NCBI RefSeq assembly: GCF_000337835.1
Contig: NZ_AOLM01000004.1
Location: 124,001-188,000 of the forward strand
Length of the DNA: 64,000 bases
From: Haloferax sulfurifontis ATCC BAA-897
GTDB taxonomy: Archaea; Halobacteriota; Halobacteria; Halobacteriales; Haloferacaceae
Reading direction: 5' to 3'
Below are positions 1-8,634 of the stretch, one piece after another. Below the pieces are notes generated by a model. The model did not search any database, had not been told where the DNA came from, and saw only the letters and a program-made list of their open reading frames with translations. The position numbers and the translations under genes were made by a program. The stretch's first letter is position 1. Every line of letters starts with the position of its first letter.

Positions 1-2
1 AG

Positions 3-107
3 GACGTCTACTGGGGTCGCGGCGGCGCGGTGTGGAACAACGGCGGCGACACGGTCACGATTCGGGACGCCGGGGGAACGGAGGTCCTCTCGTACACGTA
101 CGAGTAG
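3..107 (+). CDS. lamin-tail-domain protein, C-terminal fragment
   Basis: The frame is open from the left edge and ends at TAG 105-107, so only the last 34 residues are present. They read as the closing strands of a lamin tail (LTD) domain: an acidic/glycine turn followed by NNGGDTVTIRDAGG and a terminal Leu-Ser-Tyr-Thr-Tyr-Glu. In haloarchaea such domains commonly end secreted nucleases or ComEC-like proteins, but the catalytic part lies outside the window, so the enzyme cannot be named. The domain call rests on a short segment. Confidence 0.6.
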   Translation, partial: DVYWGRGGAVWNNGGDTVTIRDAGGTEVLSYTYE

Positions 108-302
108 CAGTGTTGTCCGAGTAGAACCTCGTCGGGACGAGCAGAATCGCTCGCGCGGGGTCGAGGGGAATGGGGGTGGAGCGTGCTCCCCCAACGGTGG
201 TACGACACCTGTCAACATTAGTCTCTAGGTTGTCACGTTCGCGGAGATATCCGCGCGTCATCGGCGAATCTGCCTCTGCCTAATTACTACTGTGCATTTA
301 CA

Positions 303-316
303 AAGATATATAAATA
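303..316 (+). promoter_or_regulatory. TATA box for the 340-1361 gene pair
   Basis: An A/T-only stretch (AAGATATATAAATA) in GC-rich DNA lies 24-37 nt upstream of start codon 340. That spacing fits an archaeal TATA box driving a leaderless or nearly leaderless transcript. The rest of 108-302 shows no gene; it holds only a short GC-rich hairpin near 173-192 that could end transcription of the preceding gene. Confidence 0.5.
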
Positions 317-339
317 ACTAGAGAAAATGTATGCGCAAC

Positions 340-735
340 ATGAGCACGCTCGAATCCTCGTCCGTCGAAGCCGCCGTCACCGCCGGCCGCCCCGCCGACC
401 TGACTCCCGTCGTCCTCGACGCGTCGCGGCTGGAGTCGACCGCACCGTCGCACCTCCGCGACCTGAAGGCCGGACTCGCCGAGGAGGGCTACCTCCCGGC
501 CGAACTCACCGTCGAAGCCCGCTTCGGCGAGGACGACCCCCTCGCGGTGCAATCGGAGTCCGACCGCCTCCGCGAGTACGTCCGCGCCGCCGCGTTCCTC
601 GGCGTCGGCCGGGTCGCCGTCGACGTCGCGGAGTGCTGTCGCCCCGACGACGCCGAGTCGGCGCTCGCGGCGCTCGGCGAGCGCGCCCGGCGCGAGGGTG
701 TCGCTTTTGAGCTTCGAGGTTCCATCGACGGCTGA
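340..735 (+). CDS. conserved haloarchaeal protein, unknown function
   Basis: This is a 131-residue soluble acidic protein with no motif I can assign to a reaction. It has an alpha/beta look: 'VVLDASRLE' near the start, a central helix-rich region 'SDRLREYVRAAAFLGVGRVAVDV', and a Cys-Cys pair in 'AECCRPDD'. Its stop codon overlaps the ATG of the methyltransferase at 735 (TGATG), so the two are translated from one message and may cooperate. Start 340 gives an ordinary MSTLE N-terminus; in-frame ATG 331 is also possible and would add three residues. Confidence 0.75.
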   Translation: MSTLESSSVEAAVTAGRPADLTPVVLDASRLESTAPSHLRDLKAGLAEEGYLPAELTVEARFGEDDPLAVQSESDRLREYVRAAAFLGVGRVAVDVAECCRPDDAESALAALGERARREGVAFELRGSIDG

Positions 736-1361
736 TGGCAACCAAGGCCGCGCTGGAGGCGCAGTTGGCGGTGGTCGCCGGCTTCGAGAACCCGAAGGTC
801 TCGCTCGAACAGTACCCGACGCCGCCGGACCTCGCCGCGCACCTCGTCCACCTCGCGGACCTCCGCGGCGACATCGAGGGCGCGACGGTCCTCGATTTAG
901 GTTCGGGTACCGGCATGCTCGGACTGGGCGCGGCGCTCCGTTCGCCCGCCCGCGTCGTCGGCGTCGAACTCGACGACGACGCGCTCGCCACCGCGACGGA
1001 CAACGCCCGCCGGGTCGGCGCGAGCGCCCCCATCGACTGGATTCGCGCCGACGCCACCCGCCTGCCGCTCTGTCTCTCGGACGACCGGCAGGCCACGGTG
1101 CTCATGAACCCCCCGTTCGGCGCGCAACGGGGCAACGAACACGCCGACCGCGCTTTCCTCGAATCGGTCGCGTCGGTCGCCGACGTGTCCTACTCGGTCC
1201 ACAACGAGGGGAGCAAGGAGTTCGTCGAGTCGTTCGTCGCCGACGCCGGCGGCGACCTCACCGACGCCTTCCGGGCGACGTTCGACCTCGACCGCCAGTT
1301 CGAGTTCCACGACGAGGACCGCCGACAGCTCGACGCCGAAGTGTTCCGCATCGAGTGGTGA
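735..1361 (+). CDS. METTL5-family rRNA adenine N6-methyltransferase
   Basis: A Rossmann-fold SAM methyltransferase of 208 residues. Residues 25-36 hold the EQYPTPPDLAAH motif typical of the METTL5 family. The SAM loop is VLDLGSGTGMLGLG at about 52-65, and the catalytic NPPF motif, which positions an adenine amino group, is at 125-128. Family members methylate N6 of an adenosine in small-subunit rRNA, so a ribosomal target is the expected role here, though the substrate is inferred. Its ATG overlaps the stop of the preceding gene by one base. The length is normal for the family. Confidence 0.88.
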   Translation: MATKAALEAQLAVVAGFENPKVSLEQYPTPPDLAAHLVHLADLRGDIEGATVLDLGSGTGMLGLGAALRSPARVVGVELDDDALATATDNARRVGASAPIDWIRADATRLPLCLSDDRQATVLMNPPFGAQRGNEHADRAFLESVASVADVSYSVHNEGSKEFVESFVADAGGDLTDAFRATFDLDRQFEFHDEDRRQLDAEVFRIEW

Positions 1362-1442
1362 GCCGGCGGCGCACCGTCGCGCAGACCGGGAGCCGCGGCG
1401 GTCGTCCCGCCGGTACCGTCACCGCGCGACGCCTAACCCACG

Positions 1443-3095
1443 CTAATTGTACGTCTCTGCTCGCGCGACGCGGACTCTCGTCCCGCGCGACTCGGCGAAC
1501 ACGAGGGAGTTCTCGCGGACGAACCGAATCCCGTCGAGCGTCGTCGTCGTGTTCTCGGTCGGCATCGGTCCCCTGACGGTCCCGCTGTCGGACGACACCT
1601 GCACGTCGTAGCCCGTCGCCGTCGGCACGACCGAGACGCTCCGCCGGGCGACGACGGGTTCGGCCCGGACCGGGCCGGTGTCGTACGCCAGTCGCGCCTC
1701 GCCGTCGGCGACGAGGAACACCCGGTAGGCGGTTCCCGCGCCGGTGACGACGTAGCCGTCGCGGACCGCCGTCACCCGGTCGCGCCAGCCGAGACCGCCG
1801 AGTCTGACCGCGGATTCGCCGTCGAACGCCAGCCGGTTCGTCGAGACGGCGGTCGTCCAGATGCCGCGCCGCTCGCTTTTGACGATGACCCCCGAGGTGT
1901 TGGTCGTCGTCGACTCGCCGAACAGTTCGACGTCGAAGACGGCGGTCAGCCCGTTCGGCACGTCCTCGGCGTAGGTCACCTCGTAGTCCCTGACTGTGAC
2001 GCTCTCGCCCGGCAAGTCGTCGCCGCTCGCGGTGAACGTGTTGTACAGCATCGCCGGCCCCGACAGCGCCGCGACGACCACGAGGAGCACGGCGGCCCCG
2101 GCCTGCCAGCGGCGGGCCGAAAATATGGAGGTGTCGGGCGCGTACGCCCGGAGCGGCTTGTCGGAGGCCGCGACCGTCAGCGCGACGACGGTCGCGAGCG
2201 CGACGACGAGCGCGAAGCCGACGGCGCGAAACAGCACGTAGGTATCGCCCCCGCGGTACCAGTACACCGCCCACAGCGACTCGCTGACGGCAAACAGGAG
2301 GACGCCGGCGAAACTGCGGAGCGCGGGCGGGGGCGACCCCTCGCGGCGGTGACTGAGCCACACGCCGAGGAGGACGCCGAACAGGAAGCCGATGGCGTGG
2401 CCCTGAATGGCGATTTGGGACCACCACGGCGTCGAGAAAGTGGGGCGGGCCGACGAGACGACCTCGGGCGACAGCATCGCGTTGTAAAACAGGCTGACGA
2501 CGCGCCCGGAGACGAACGCCAACACGGTCGCGAGCGGGCGGAAGACGAGCGCGAAGCCGGCGAACGCGAACACGACGCCCGAGAAGCCGACGACCGGGCC
2601 GAGCGCGAAGACGGCCGTCAGGAGCCCCACACCGAAGACGACCGCGGGGAAGACGACGAGCGACCGGACGTACGGGTTCTCGCGGGCCGACCCGAACGAG
2701 GTGGACCCGCGGCGCGTCGGATAGTGGCTCCACGCGTACTCCGCGACCGGCGCGAGCGTGAGCGTGCCGACGAGGTTGCCGACGAGGTGGCCGGGACTGG
2801 AGTGGGCGAACGCGGCGGTCAGCATCCCGGTCGGATAGAAGTACGACCACGCCCGGAACGGGATGACGATGGGTCGGTACCACGACGACCAGCCGTCCTG
2901 AACCACGAGGTAGACGAGGAGGACGCCGCCGGCGCTGACGAGCGTTCCGAGCGGGAGGCCGAACAGGAAGCGCCGCCGGAGCGCCGCCGAGACCCGACTC
3001 GGTCTGTCGACGACGGCGAGCGCGACGGCGGCCGCGAGGAGCGCGAGGAGCGCGGCGAGCCGCTGGAACGGTATCCAGCCCGGAATCTCTAGCAT
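1443..3095 (-). CDS. rhoII: rhomboid-family intramembrane serine protease (RhoII-like)
   Basis: A multi-pass membrane protein of 550 residues. The rhomboid core carries the 'HSSPGHLVGN' segment, the nucleophile motif GFSGVVFAFAGF (Ser of GxSG) and the partner His in GHAIGFLFGVLLG, so the Ser-His dyad is intact. About eight hydrophobic helices are followed by a hydrophilic C-terminal domain of roughly 200 residues, predicted outside the cell, rich in beta-strand-like sequence. From memory, Haloferax volcanii has a rhomboid (RhoII) beside its menaquinone genes whose loss alters S-layer N-glycosylation; the name rests on that resemblance. Transcribed alone, convergent with the methyltransferase. 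Confidence 0.85.
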   Translation of the reverse strand: MLEIPGWIPFQRLAALLALLAAAVALAVVDRPSRVSAALRRRFLFGLPLGTLVSAGGVLLVYLVVQDGWSSWYRPIVIPFRAWSYFYPTGMLTAAFAHSSPGHLVGNLVGTLTLAPVAEYAWSHYPTRRGSTSFGSARENPYVRSLVVFPAVVFGVGLLTAVFALGPVVGFSGVVFAFAGFALVFRPLATVLAFVSGRVVSLFYNAMLSPEVVSSARPTFSTPWWSQIAIQGHAIGFLFGVLLGVWLSHRREGSPPPALRSFAGVLLFAVSESLWAVYWYRGGDTYVLFRAVGFALVVALATVVALTVAASDKPLRAYAPDTSIFSARRWQAGAAVLLVVVAALSGPAMLYNTFTASGDDLPGESVTVRDYEVTYAEDVPNGLTAVFDVELFGESTTTNTSGVIVKSERRGIWTTAVSTNRLAFDGESAVRLGGLGWRDRVTAVRDGYVVTGAGTAYRVFLVADGEARLAYDTGPVRAEPVVARRSVSVVPTATGYDVQVSSDSGTVRGPMPTENTTTTLDGIRFVRENSLVFAESRGTRVRVARAETYN

Positions 3096-3239
3096 TAGCT
3101 ACCTGTGTCGTGCGAACGGGTGGTAAAGAAACCCGCGGAGAACTGCTTGAGAAGTGCTAGCGAACGACACGAACCCGACCGCGAGAGGCGACTCCGCGTC
3201 GGGCGGTCGGTCGCGGGGAGCGTCGCGGTCGACGGCCGC

Positions 3240-3518
3240 TCAGATTTTGCCTTCGGCGTCGTCGGCCAACTCCTCCATGCGCTTGCCGACGCGGCCCGCG
3301 CTGGAGAACTCGTCGTCGCTCATCGCGGTCGCGAGGGCGTTGCCGAGCACGAACACGGCGTGTTTGTGCTCGCTTTTCGATTTGTGGACGTGGGAGGGCT
3401 CGACGGCGAGCTCGTCGTAGGGGTCGAACAGGCTCGAATCGACGTGCTCGCGGGCCGAGAAGTGGTCCTTGATGATAACCATCTGTTCGTGAAGCTCCAG
3501 CAGTTCGTCCTTGTGCAT
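3240..3518 (-). CDS. UPF0058 family protein
   Basis: A 92-residue acidic protein beginning MHKDELLELHEQMV, the signature opening of the archaeal UPF0058 family, with the later conserved 'HKSKSEHKHAVFVLG' segment. It is helical throughout with no enzymatic motif. The function of the family is not established. It stands alone between the rhomboid gene and the ribbon-helix-helix gene, all on the minus strand, with its own AT-rich upstream stretch at about 3540-3556. Confidence 0.85.
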   Translation of the reverse strand: MHKDELLELHEQMVIIKDHFSAREHVDSSLFDPYDELAVEPSHVHKSKSEHKHAVFVLGNALATAMSDDEFSSAGRVGKRMEELADDAEGKI

Positions 3519-3576
3519 GAGCGTTGGGTAGGAGCGAAGGCGGTTTAAGAGTTATTGGGGGATTCTGTCACTCGGC

Positions 3577-3789
3577 TCAGAAGACGTACTCGTCTTCGTG
3601 GCCCATCATTCCGTCGTCTTCGTACGCGCGGTCCTCGTCGGACATCGGACCGCTGGTCTTGTACGCGCGGATACCGGTCGACAGCAGGTCCTCAATGGCC
3701 TCGTCGCGGTTGACGAACTCGCCCTGTTCGACGAGTTGGACGATCTGCATCTCCAGGTGTTCCGGCACGGTAATCTCTACTTTGGGCAT
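3577..3789 (-). CDS. ribbon-helix-helix (CopG-like) DNA-binding protein
   Basis: A 70-residue protein starting MPKVEITVPEHLEMQIVQLVEQGEFVNRDEAIEDL. One N-terminal beta strand precedes two helices, the layout of the CopG/MetJ ribbon-helix-helix fold, in which the paired strands of a dimer read the major groove. A flexible acidic C-terminal tail follows. Start 3789 is chosen because the fold begins exactly there; the frame stays open further upstream but is GC-rich noise. A minus-strand TATA-like AGTTATATAC lies at about 3817-3826. Likely a small transcription regulator with unknown target. Confidence 0.82.
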   Translation of the reverse strand: MPKVEITVPEHLEMQIVQLVEQGEFVNRDEAIEDLLSTGIRAYKTSGPMSDEDRAYEDDGMMGHEDEYVF

Positions 3790-3972
3790 CTGAACGTCCG
3801 TCGCTTTGGAAGGGCCGTATATAACTCTACCGGGGGAATAATCGGGTTTTCCGAAGGTCGTCCGGGCGAACGCGAACCGTCGTTTACCTTCGGTTAGTGC
3901 GGTCCGTTTCTCCGGTCGCCGGCGGGTGTCCGGAGTCGTTAGTGATAGGTGCGTCGGGCCGAAGTTTCGAGC

Positions 3973-4566
3973 ATGGCCAACGACGTGACCCACCTCTACG
4001 AGGAGTTCGGCGGCGACCGACTCCCGCCGGGCCAACGCGAGACCCAGCGCTTTCCCGTCCTCTCCAAGAGCGGCACGCCCTCGTGGGACCCCGAGACGTG
4101 GTCGTTCGAGGCGTGGGGCGCGGTCGACACCGAACTCGACCTCTCGTTCGACGAGTTCCGCGACCTCCCCTCCGAGACGCAGGTACAGGACTTCCACTGC
4201 GTCACCGGCTGGAGCAAGTTCGACTGCGAGTTCGAGGGCGTCACGTTCCCGGCGCTCGCCGACGCGGTCGGCGTCGACGACGACGCGGTCCACGTGATGT
4301 TCCACGCCATGGACGGCTACACGACGAACCTGCCCCTCGACCAGTGCATGCGCGACGAGGTCATGTTCGTCTGGGGCTACGACGGCGAGGACCTGCCCGC
4401 CGACCACGGCGGCCCCCTCCGGGTCGTCACCCCGCACAAGTACGCCTACAAGGGCGCGAAGTGGGTCTCGGGCGTCGAGTTCCTCACCGAGCCCGAACGC
4501 GGCTACTGGGAGAAACGGGGCTACTCGAACACGGCGAACCCGTGGAACGAAGAGCGCTACAGCTAA
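3973..4566 (+). CDS. sulfite-oxidase-like molybdopterin oxidoreductase
   Basis: A 197-residue protein of the SUOX/MsrP-like molybdopterin fold. The molybdenum-ligating cysteine is in 'QDFHCVTGWSKFDCEFEGV' (about residues 74-92), followed by 'HAMDGYTTNLPL' and the closing 'GGPLRVVTPHKYAYKGAKWV' segment typical of the family. No signal peptide, haem or dimerisation domain is present, so this is the short cytoplasmic stand-alone form. The electron donor and substrate are not evident. Start 3973 gives the MANDVTHLYEEFGG N-terminus. Its last 34 bp are duplicated downstream (see repeat 4533-4713). Confidence 0.88.
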   Translation: MANDVTHLYEEFGGDRLPPGQRETQRFPVLSKSGTPSWDPETWSFEAWGAVDTELDLSFDEFRDLPSETQVQDFHCVTGWSKFDCEFEGVTFPALADAVGVDDDAVHVMFHAMDGYTTNLPLDQCMRDEVMFVWGYDGEDLPADHGGPLRVVTPHKYAYKGAKWVSGVEFLTEPERGYWEKRGYSNTANPWNEERYS

Positions 4567-4713
4567 CCTAAGTTTTTGGTCCACCGTGAGACTGCATGCA
4601 GTCTCACGAGCCTTCGCTCGCTATCGCTCGCGAAGACAGATTTTTGCGTGGTGAGCGTAGCGAACCACGGAAAAAGGTGGGCGAACCCGTGGAACGAAGA
4701 GCGCTACAGCTAA
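4533..4713. repeat. 34-bp direct repeat bracketing a 113-bp palindrome-rich insert
   Basis: Bases 4533-4566, the last ten codons and TAA stop of the oxidoreductase gene plus two bases before them, recur exactly at 4680-4713. The 113 bp between (4567-4679) contains a perfect 22-bp palindrome at 4586-4607 (GTGAGACTGCATGCAGTCTC plus AC), an imperfect one around 4611-4635, and short stems after it. The arrangement looks like an inserted or slipped palindromic unit that carried a copy of the gene's end. No open frame is inside. Confidence 0.85.
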
Positions 4714-4866
4714 GCTGATTTTCAGGCGTTTTCGGCGGTCGCTTCGCGTCCGAGCCACCGGCGTTGTCGCTCGGTGGACAGATGTGCACGTTCGACCGGG
4801 GTCGCCCGACCGGGGTGCGGAACAGAAGGGAGAGTTTCAAGCGTCCCCGGTCCTGAGCCACGGTCG

Positions 4867-6198
4867 ATGGAACCGTTGCGGACCGACGAGGTGGTGACCC
4901 ACCTCGTCAGCAGGTCGGTTCGACTGTCTGCGCCCCCCGTCTCGGCGTCGCTCGCGGCGATGCAACGCCCGCGGGCGCTGTGGACCGCCCCCGACGAGCC
5001 AACCGTCGTCGGCGGCGGCGTCGCCGTGGCCGTCGAGGCCGACGGTCCCGAGCGACTCGCGCGCGTCCGCCGGGCGGCCACGGCGCTGTTCGACGGCGCG
5101 GACGTGGACGCCCCCGACGCCGCTCGCCCGCGATTCTTCGGCGGCCTCGCCTTCCACGAGGAGGCGACCGGCCGCGACCCGTGGGCCGACTTCCCGGCCG
5201 CGCGCTTCGTCGTCCCCGAAGCGCAGGTCGTCTTCGACGGCGACGACGCGTGGCTCACGGTCACCGCCGTCGGCGCGGACGCCGACCCCGAGGCCGTCGG
5301 CGACCGACTCGACGAGGTCCGCGAGACGCTCGAATCGCTCGACGACACTCCCCCCGAGGGACCGCCGGGCGTCTCGAACCGCCACCGGACGACCTCGGTC
5401 GAGGCGTGGCACGAGAGCGTCGACGCCGCGGTCTCTCGCATCCGCGCCGGCGACCTTCAGAAGGTCGTCCTCGCGCAGGCGCTCGAAGTCGAACTCGACC
5501 GCCCCGCCGCCGCGCCCGACCTGCTCGCCCGCCTCGGTCGGACGTACCCCGACTGCCACCGCTTCCTCGTCGAACCGAACGGCGGGGCGAGCTTCCTCGG
5601 CGCGACGCCCGAGCGGCTCGTCTCGCTCCGCGGCCGCGAGGTCGAGACCGGCGCGCTCGCCGGGACGACCGGCCGCGGCGACACCGACGACGAAGACGAG
5701 TGGCTGGCGAACGAACTGCTCGGAAGCGAGAAGGACAACCACGAACACGAACTCGTCGCGGAGACGATTCGGGAACAGCTCGCGCCCCTGTCGGCCGAGA
5801 TTCGCGTCGGCGACCGCGGGATTCGGAAGCTCGCGACCGTCCAGCACCTCTGGACGCCCATCGACGCGACGCTCGAACGCGACGAGCACGTCCTTTCTCT
5901 CGTGGACGCGCTCCACCCGACGCCCGCGGTCGGCGGCCTCCCGCCGGAAGCCGCCCTCGACGTGATTCGGGACACCGAGCCGTTCGACCGCGGCTGGTAC
6001 GCCGCGCCGGTCGGCTGGTTCGACGCCGACGGCGACGGCAGTTTCGCGGTCGCGCTTCGCTCGGCAATCGTCGAGGAGACGCTGGCGACGCTGTTCGCGG
6101 GCGTCGGCCTCGTCGCCGACTCGGACCCCGACGCCGAGTGGGACGAGGTGCAACTGAAGTACCGACCCGTCCTCGACGAACTCGAACGCGACGACTGA
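4867..6198 (+). CDS. menF: isochorismate synthase MenF
   Basis: This enzyme isomerises chorismate to isochorismate, the first committed step of menaquinone synthesis. The 443-residue protein has the chorismate-binding domain in its C-terminal two thirds: 'RIRAGDLQKVVLAQ' (catalytic-lysine region), 'GATPERLVSL', 'ETGALAGTTGRG', 'EHELVAETIREQL', 'HPTPAVGG' and 'RGWYAAPVGWF', all in family order. The N-terminal third is the variable substrate-cap part. Start 4867 is the first ATG after a short GC-rich leader. menD follows after 90 bp, so the two are probably co-transcribed. A related anthranilate/salicylate synthase is excluded by the menD neighbour. Confidence 0.93.
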   Translation: MEPLRTDEVVTHLVSRSVRLSAPPVSASLAAMQRPRALWTAPDEPTVVGGGVAVAVEADGPERLARVRRAATALFDGADVDAPDAARPRFFGGLAFHEEATGRDPWADFPAARFVVPEAQVVFDGDDAWLTVTAVGADADPEAVGDRLDEVRETLESLDDTPPEGPPGVSNRHRTTSVEAWHESVDAAVSRIRAGDLQKVVLAQALEVELDRPAAAPDLLARLGRTYPDCHRFLVEPNGGASFLGATPERLVSLRGREVETGALAGTTGRGDTDDEDEWLANELLGSEKDNHEHELVAETIREQLAPLSAEIRVGDRGIRKLATVQHLWTPIDATLERDEHVLSLVDALHPTPAVGGLPPEAALDVIRDTEPFDRGWYAAPVGWFDADGDGSFAVALRSAIVEETLATLFAGVGLVADSDPDAEWDEVQLKYRPVLDELERDD

Positions 6199-6288
6199 GT
6201 TCGGGAGCGACGACCGGCACCGGAGCCGACGACCGCCTCCAATTCGAACCGATTCGATTCGACTCGATTTGACGACGACTTAGACGAG

Positions 6289-8037
6289 ATGACAGCACCG
6301 AACCGAAACGCCCTCTGGGCACGGACCTTCGCCGACGAACTGGCACGCACCGGCATCGACGCGGTGTGCATCGCACCCGGCAGTCGCTCGACGCCCCTCA
6401 CGGAGGCGTTCGACCGCCACGACGACATCGAGACGTTCTCGCACCTCGACGAGCGCTCGGCGGCCTACTTCGCGCTCGGCCGCGCCCGACGCACGGGCGA
6501 GGTGACGCCCGTCCTCTGCACCTCGGGGACCGCCGCGGCCAACTTCCACCCCGCGGTCATCGAGGCGTCGCAGGCCCGCGTGCCGATGCTCGTCCTCACG
6601 GCCGACCGCCCGCCGGAACTCCGCGACAGCGGGGCCAACCAGACCGTCGACCAGGAGAAGCTCTACGGCGACGCCGTCCGCTGGTACAAGGACATGCCCG
6701 AACCGGAGGCCACGGACAGGAAGCTCCGGAGCCTCCGAACCACCGCCGCCCGCGCGGTCTCCGAGGCGACCGGCGTCGACGCCGGTCCCATCCACCTCAA
6801 CTTCCCCTTCAGAAAGCCGCTCGAACCGACGTACGTCGAGGGCGACGTGCCCGCCGACCTCGACCCCGAGGCGCTCGACGGCCGGAGCGGGAGCCGACCC
6901 TACGTCAAGACGACCGCGGGCGCGCCGGAGCTCTCCGAGGACCACCTCCGAAAGCTGGCCGACGACCTCGCGGTCGACCGGGGGCTCGTCGTCGCCGGGG
7001 CCGCCGACCCGCCGGGATTCAACGCCGAGGCCGTCGCCGCGTTCGCCCACGCGACCGGCTTCCCCGTCGTCGCCGACCCGCTTTCGGGGCTTCGCTTCGG
7101 CGGCCACACCCGGACGACGACCGTCCTCGGCGGCTACGACGCCTACCTCGACGAGCGCGTCACCGCCGACTGGCCCGACCCGGAGGTCGTGGTCCGCATC
7201 GGCGCGTCGCCGACCTCGAAGGCGCTCCGGAAGTACCTCGCGCGCACCGACGCCCGACAGTACCTCGTCGACCCGACGGGCCGCTGGCGCGAGGCCGAGT
7301 TCGGCGCGACCGACCTCGTTGAGGCCGAGCCGTCGGTGCTCGCGTGGCGGCTCTCGCAACTCGTCCGCAACCGCCCCGACGAGGCGTGGAACGCGCTGTG
7401 GACCGACGCGGAAGACGGCTACTGGAGCCTCGTCGACGACGAGACCGACGCCTTCGAGGGCCGACTCGCGGCCGACGTGGCCGACCTCGCGCCCGAACCT
7501 TCGACGCTGTTCGTCTCGAACTCCATGCCCGTCCGCGACCTCGACCGCTTCGCGCGCCCCTCGACGAAGTCCCGAACGGTCCTCGGCAACCGCGGCGCGT
7601 CCGGCATCGACGGTATCGTCTCCTCGGCGCTCGGGGCCGGCTCCGCGGCGACCGACCACCTGACGCTCTTGACCGGCGATCTCGCGTACTACCACGACAT
7701 GAACGGCCTGCTCGCGCTCGGCCGCCTCGGCGTGGACGCGACTATCGTCCTCGTCAACAACGACGGCGGCGGCATCTTCCACATGCTCCCCATCGAGGAG
7801 TACGAGCCGCCCTTCACGGACCAGTTCAAGACGCCCCACGGTCTCGACTTCGAAGCAACCGAGGACCTCTACGACCTCTCGTTCGCGTCGGTCGACCCGG
7901 ACGACTTCCGCGACGCCTACGCCGAGTCGGTCGCCACCGACGGCACCGACGTCATCGAGGTCCGCACCGACGCCGAGTCCTCGCACCGCGTGCGCGAGCG
8001 CATCGCCGAGCGCGCGGTCGAGCGACTGTCCGATTGA
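6289..8037 (+). CDS. menD: MenD, SEPHCHC synthase (ThDP-dependent)
   Basis: It condenses isochorismate with 2-oxoglutarate-derived succinic semialdehyde on thiamine diphosphate to give SEPHCHC, step two of the classical menaquinone route. The 582 residues span the normal three-domain ThDP fold: the activating glutamate lies in 'SHLDERSAAYFALG' near the N-terminus, 'LCTSGTAAANFHPAV' follows, and the ThDP/Mg site is 'LLTGDLAYYHDMNGLLAL...VNNDGGGIFHMLP' near residues 460-500. 'NRGASGIDG' is also characteristic of MenD. The length is as expected, and the gene lies directly downstream of menF. Confidence 0.95.
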   Translation: MTAPNRNALWARTFADELARTGIDAVCIAPGSRSTPLTEAFDRHDDIETFSHLDERSAAYFALGRARRTGEVTPVLCTSGTAAANFHPAVIEASQARVPMLVLTADRPPELRDSGANQTVDQEKLYGDAVRWYKDMPEPEATDRKLRSLRTTAARAVSEATGVDAGPIHLNFPFRKPLEPTYVEGDVPADLDPEALDGRSGSRPYVKTTAGAPELSEDHLRKLADDLAVDRGLVVAGAADPPGFNAEAVAAFAHATGFPVVADPLSGLRFGGHTRTTTVLGGYDAYLDERVTADWPDPEVVVRIGASPTSKALRKYLARTDARQYLVDPTGRWREAEFGATDLVEAEPSVLAWRLSQLVRNRPDEAWNALWTDAEDGYWSLVDDETDAFEGRLAADVADLAPEPSTLFVSNSMPVRDLDRFARPSTKSRTVLGNRGASGIDGIVSSALGAGSAATDHLTLLTGDLAYYHDMNGLLALGRLGVDATIVLVNNDGGGIFHMLPIEEYEPPFTDQFKTPHGLDFEATEDLYDLSFASVDPDDFRDAYAESVATDGTDVIEVRTDAESSHRVRERIAERAVERLSD

Positions 8038-8096
8038 CCGACTGGCCGAACCAGTCGACCGACTGACTTTTCTCCCGCGCTCCGAATCGTGGCGAC

Positions 8097-8609
8097 ATGT
8101 CCTCCACGTCTTTCCGCCAGTATCGCGGCAGTGTCTACGCCGTCGCCGGGTTCCTCGGCGTCCTCGTGTTCGCGTACGCGACCGTCATCGCCTACGAACC
8201 GCTCGCCGGGGTCTTCGCCGGCGGGACCGTCGTCTTCGGCGTGGTGCTCCTGTCGGACCTCGCCGAGCGCGGCTATCCCTCGGCGCTCGGCCGCCGCGGG
8301 ACGCTCGCGCTCGTCGCGGCCGTGGTCGCATTTCCCGTCCTCTGGTTCGTCGTCCAGCGCCCCTTGACGGGCATCGGTCTCGCGCCGCTCGTCGCCGTGG
8401 TCGCGTGGGGCCTCGCGCGGTTCAACGCCGTCGGCTACCCCGAATCGATGAGTCGTCGCCGGTCGCTTGCCACCGCCTTCGTCGGAACGGGAATCGTCGC
8501 CTACGGCTCCGTGGCGGGAGCGACCGCCTTTCTCGTCGGCATCGCGGGCGCGATACTCGTCGGGCTGACGTCGTGGCTGACGAGCCCCCGCGGGCCGCTT
8601 CGAGGCTGA
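8097..8609 (+). CDS. small multi-pass membrane protein, unknown
   Basis: A 170-residue very hydrophobic protein with about five predicted membrane helices ('VYAVAGFLGVLVFAYATVIAY', 'GTVVFGVVLL', 'LALVAAVVAFPVLWFVV', 'GLAPLVAVVAWGL', and a C-terminal Gly/Ala-rich helix). I see no conserved catalytic or transport motif. It starts 59 bp after menD on the same strand and may be read through from menF-menD. Its membrane location fits a menaquinone neighbourhood but proves nothing. Confidence 0.72.
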   Translation: MSSTSFRQYRGSVYAVAGFLGVLVFAYATVIAYEPLAGVFAGGTVVFGVVLLSDLAERGYPSALGRRGTLALVAAVVAFPVLWFVVQRPLTGIGLAPLVAVVAWGLARFNAVGYPESMSRRRSLATAFVGTGIVAYGSVAGATAFLVGIAGAILVGLTSWLTSPRGPLRG

Positions 8610-8634
8610 CTGACTGACTGACTGGCTCACTCAC
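8606..8634. repeat. short CTGA/CTCA tandem tract
   Basis: A run of four CTGA units then CTGG and CTCA CTCA lies at the junction of two convergent genes. It supplies the stop codon of the plus-strand gene (TGA 8607-8609) and, at its right end, that of the minus-strand gene (8631-8633). Such tetranucleotide tracts can slip during replication, here harmlessly past the stop. A related GACTGGCC/GACCGACTGAC-rich stretch lies at 8036-8066. Confidence 0.7.

Noticed and set aside
1258-2883. 541-codon frame overlapping the rhomboid gene in another frame on the same strand
   Set aside because: Arg/Pro-rich composition; the rhomboid frame has membrane helices and catalytic residues.
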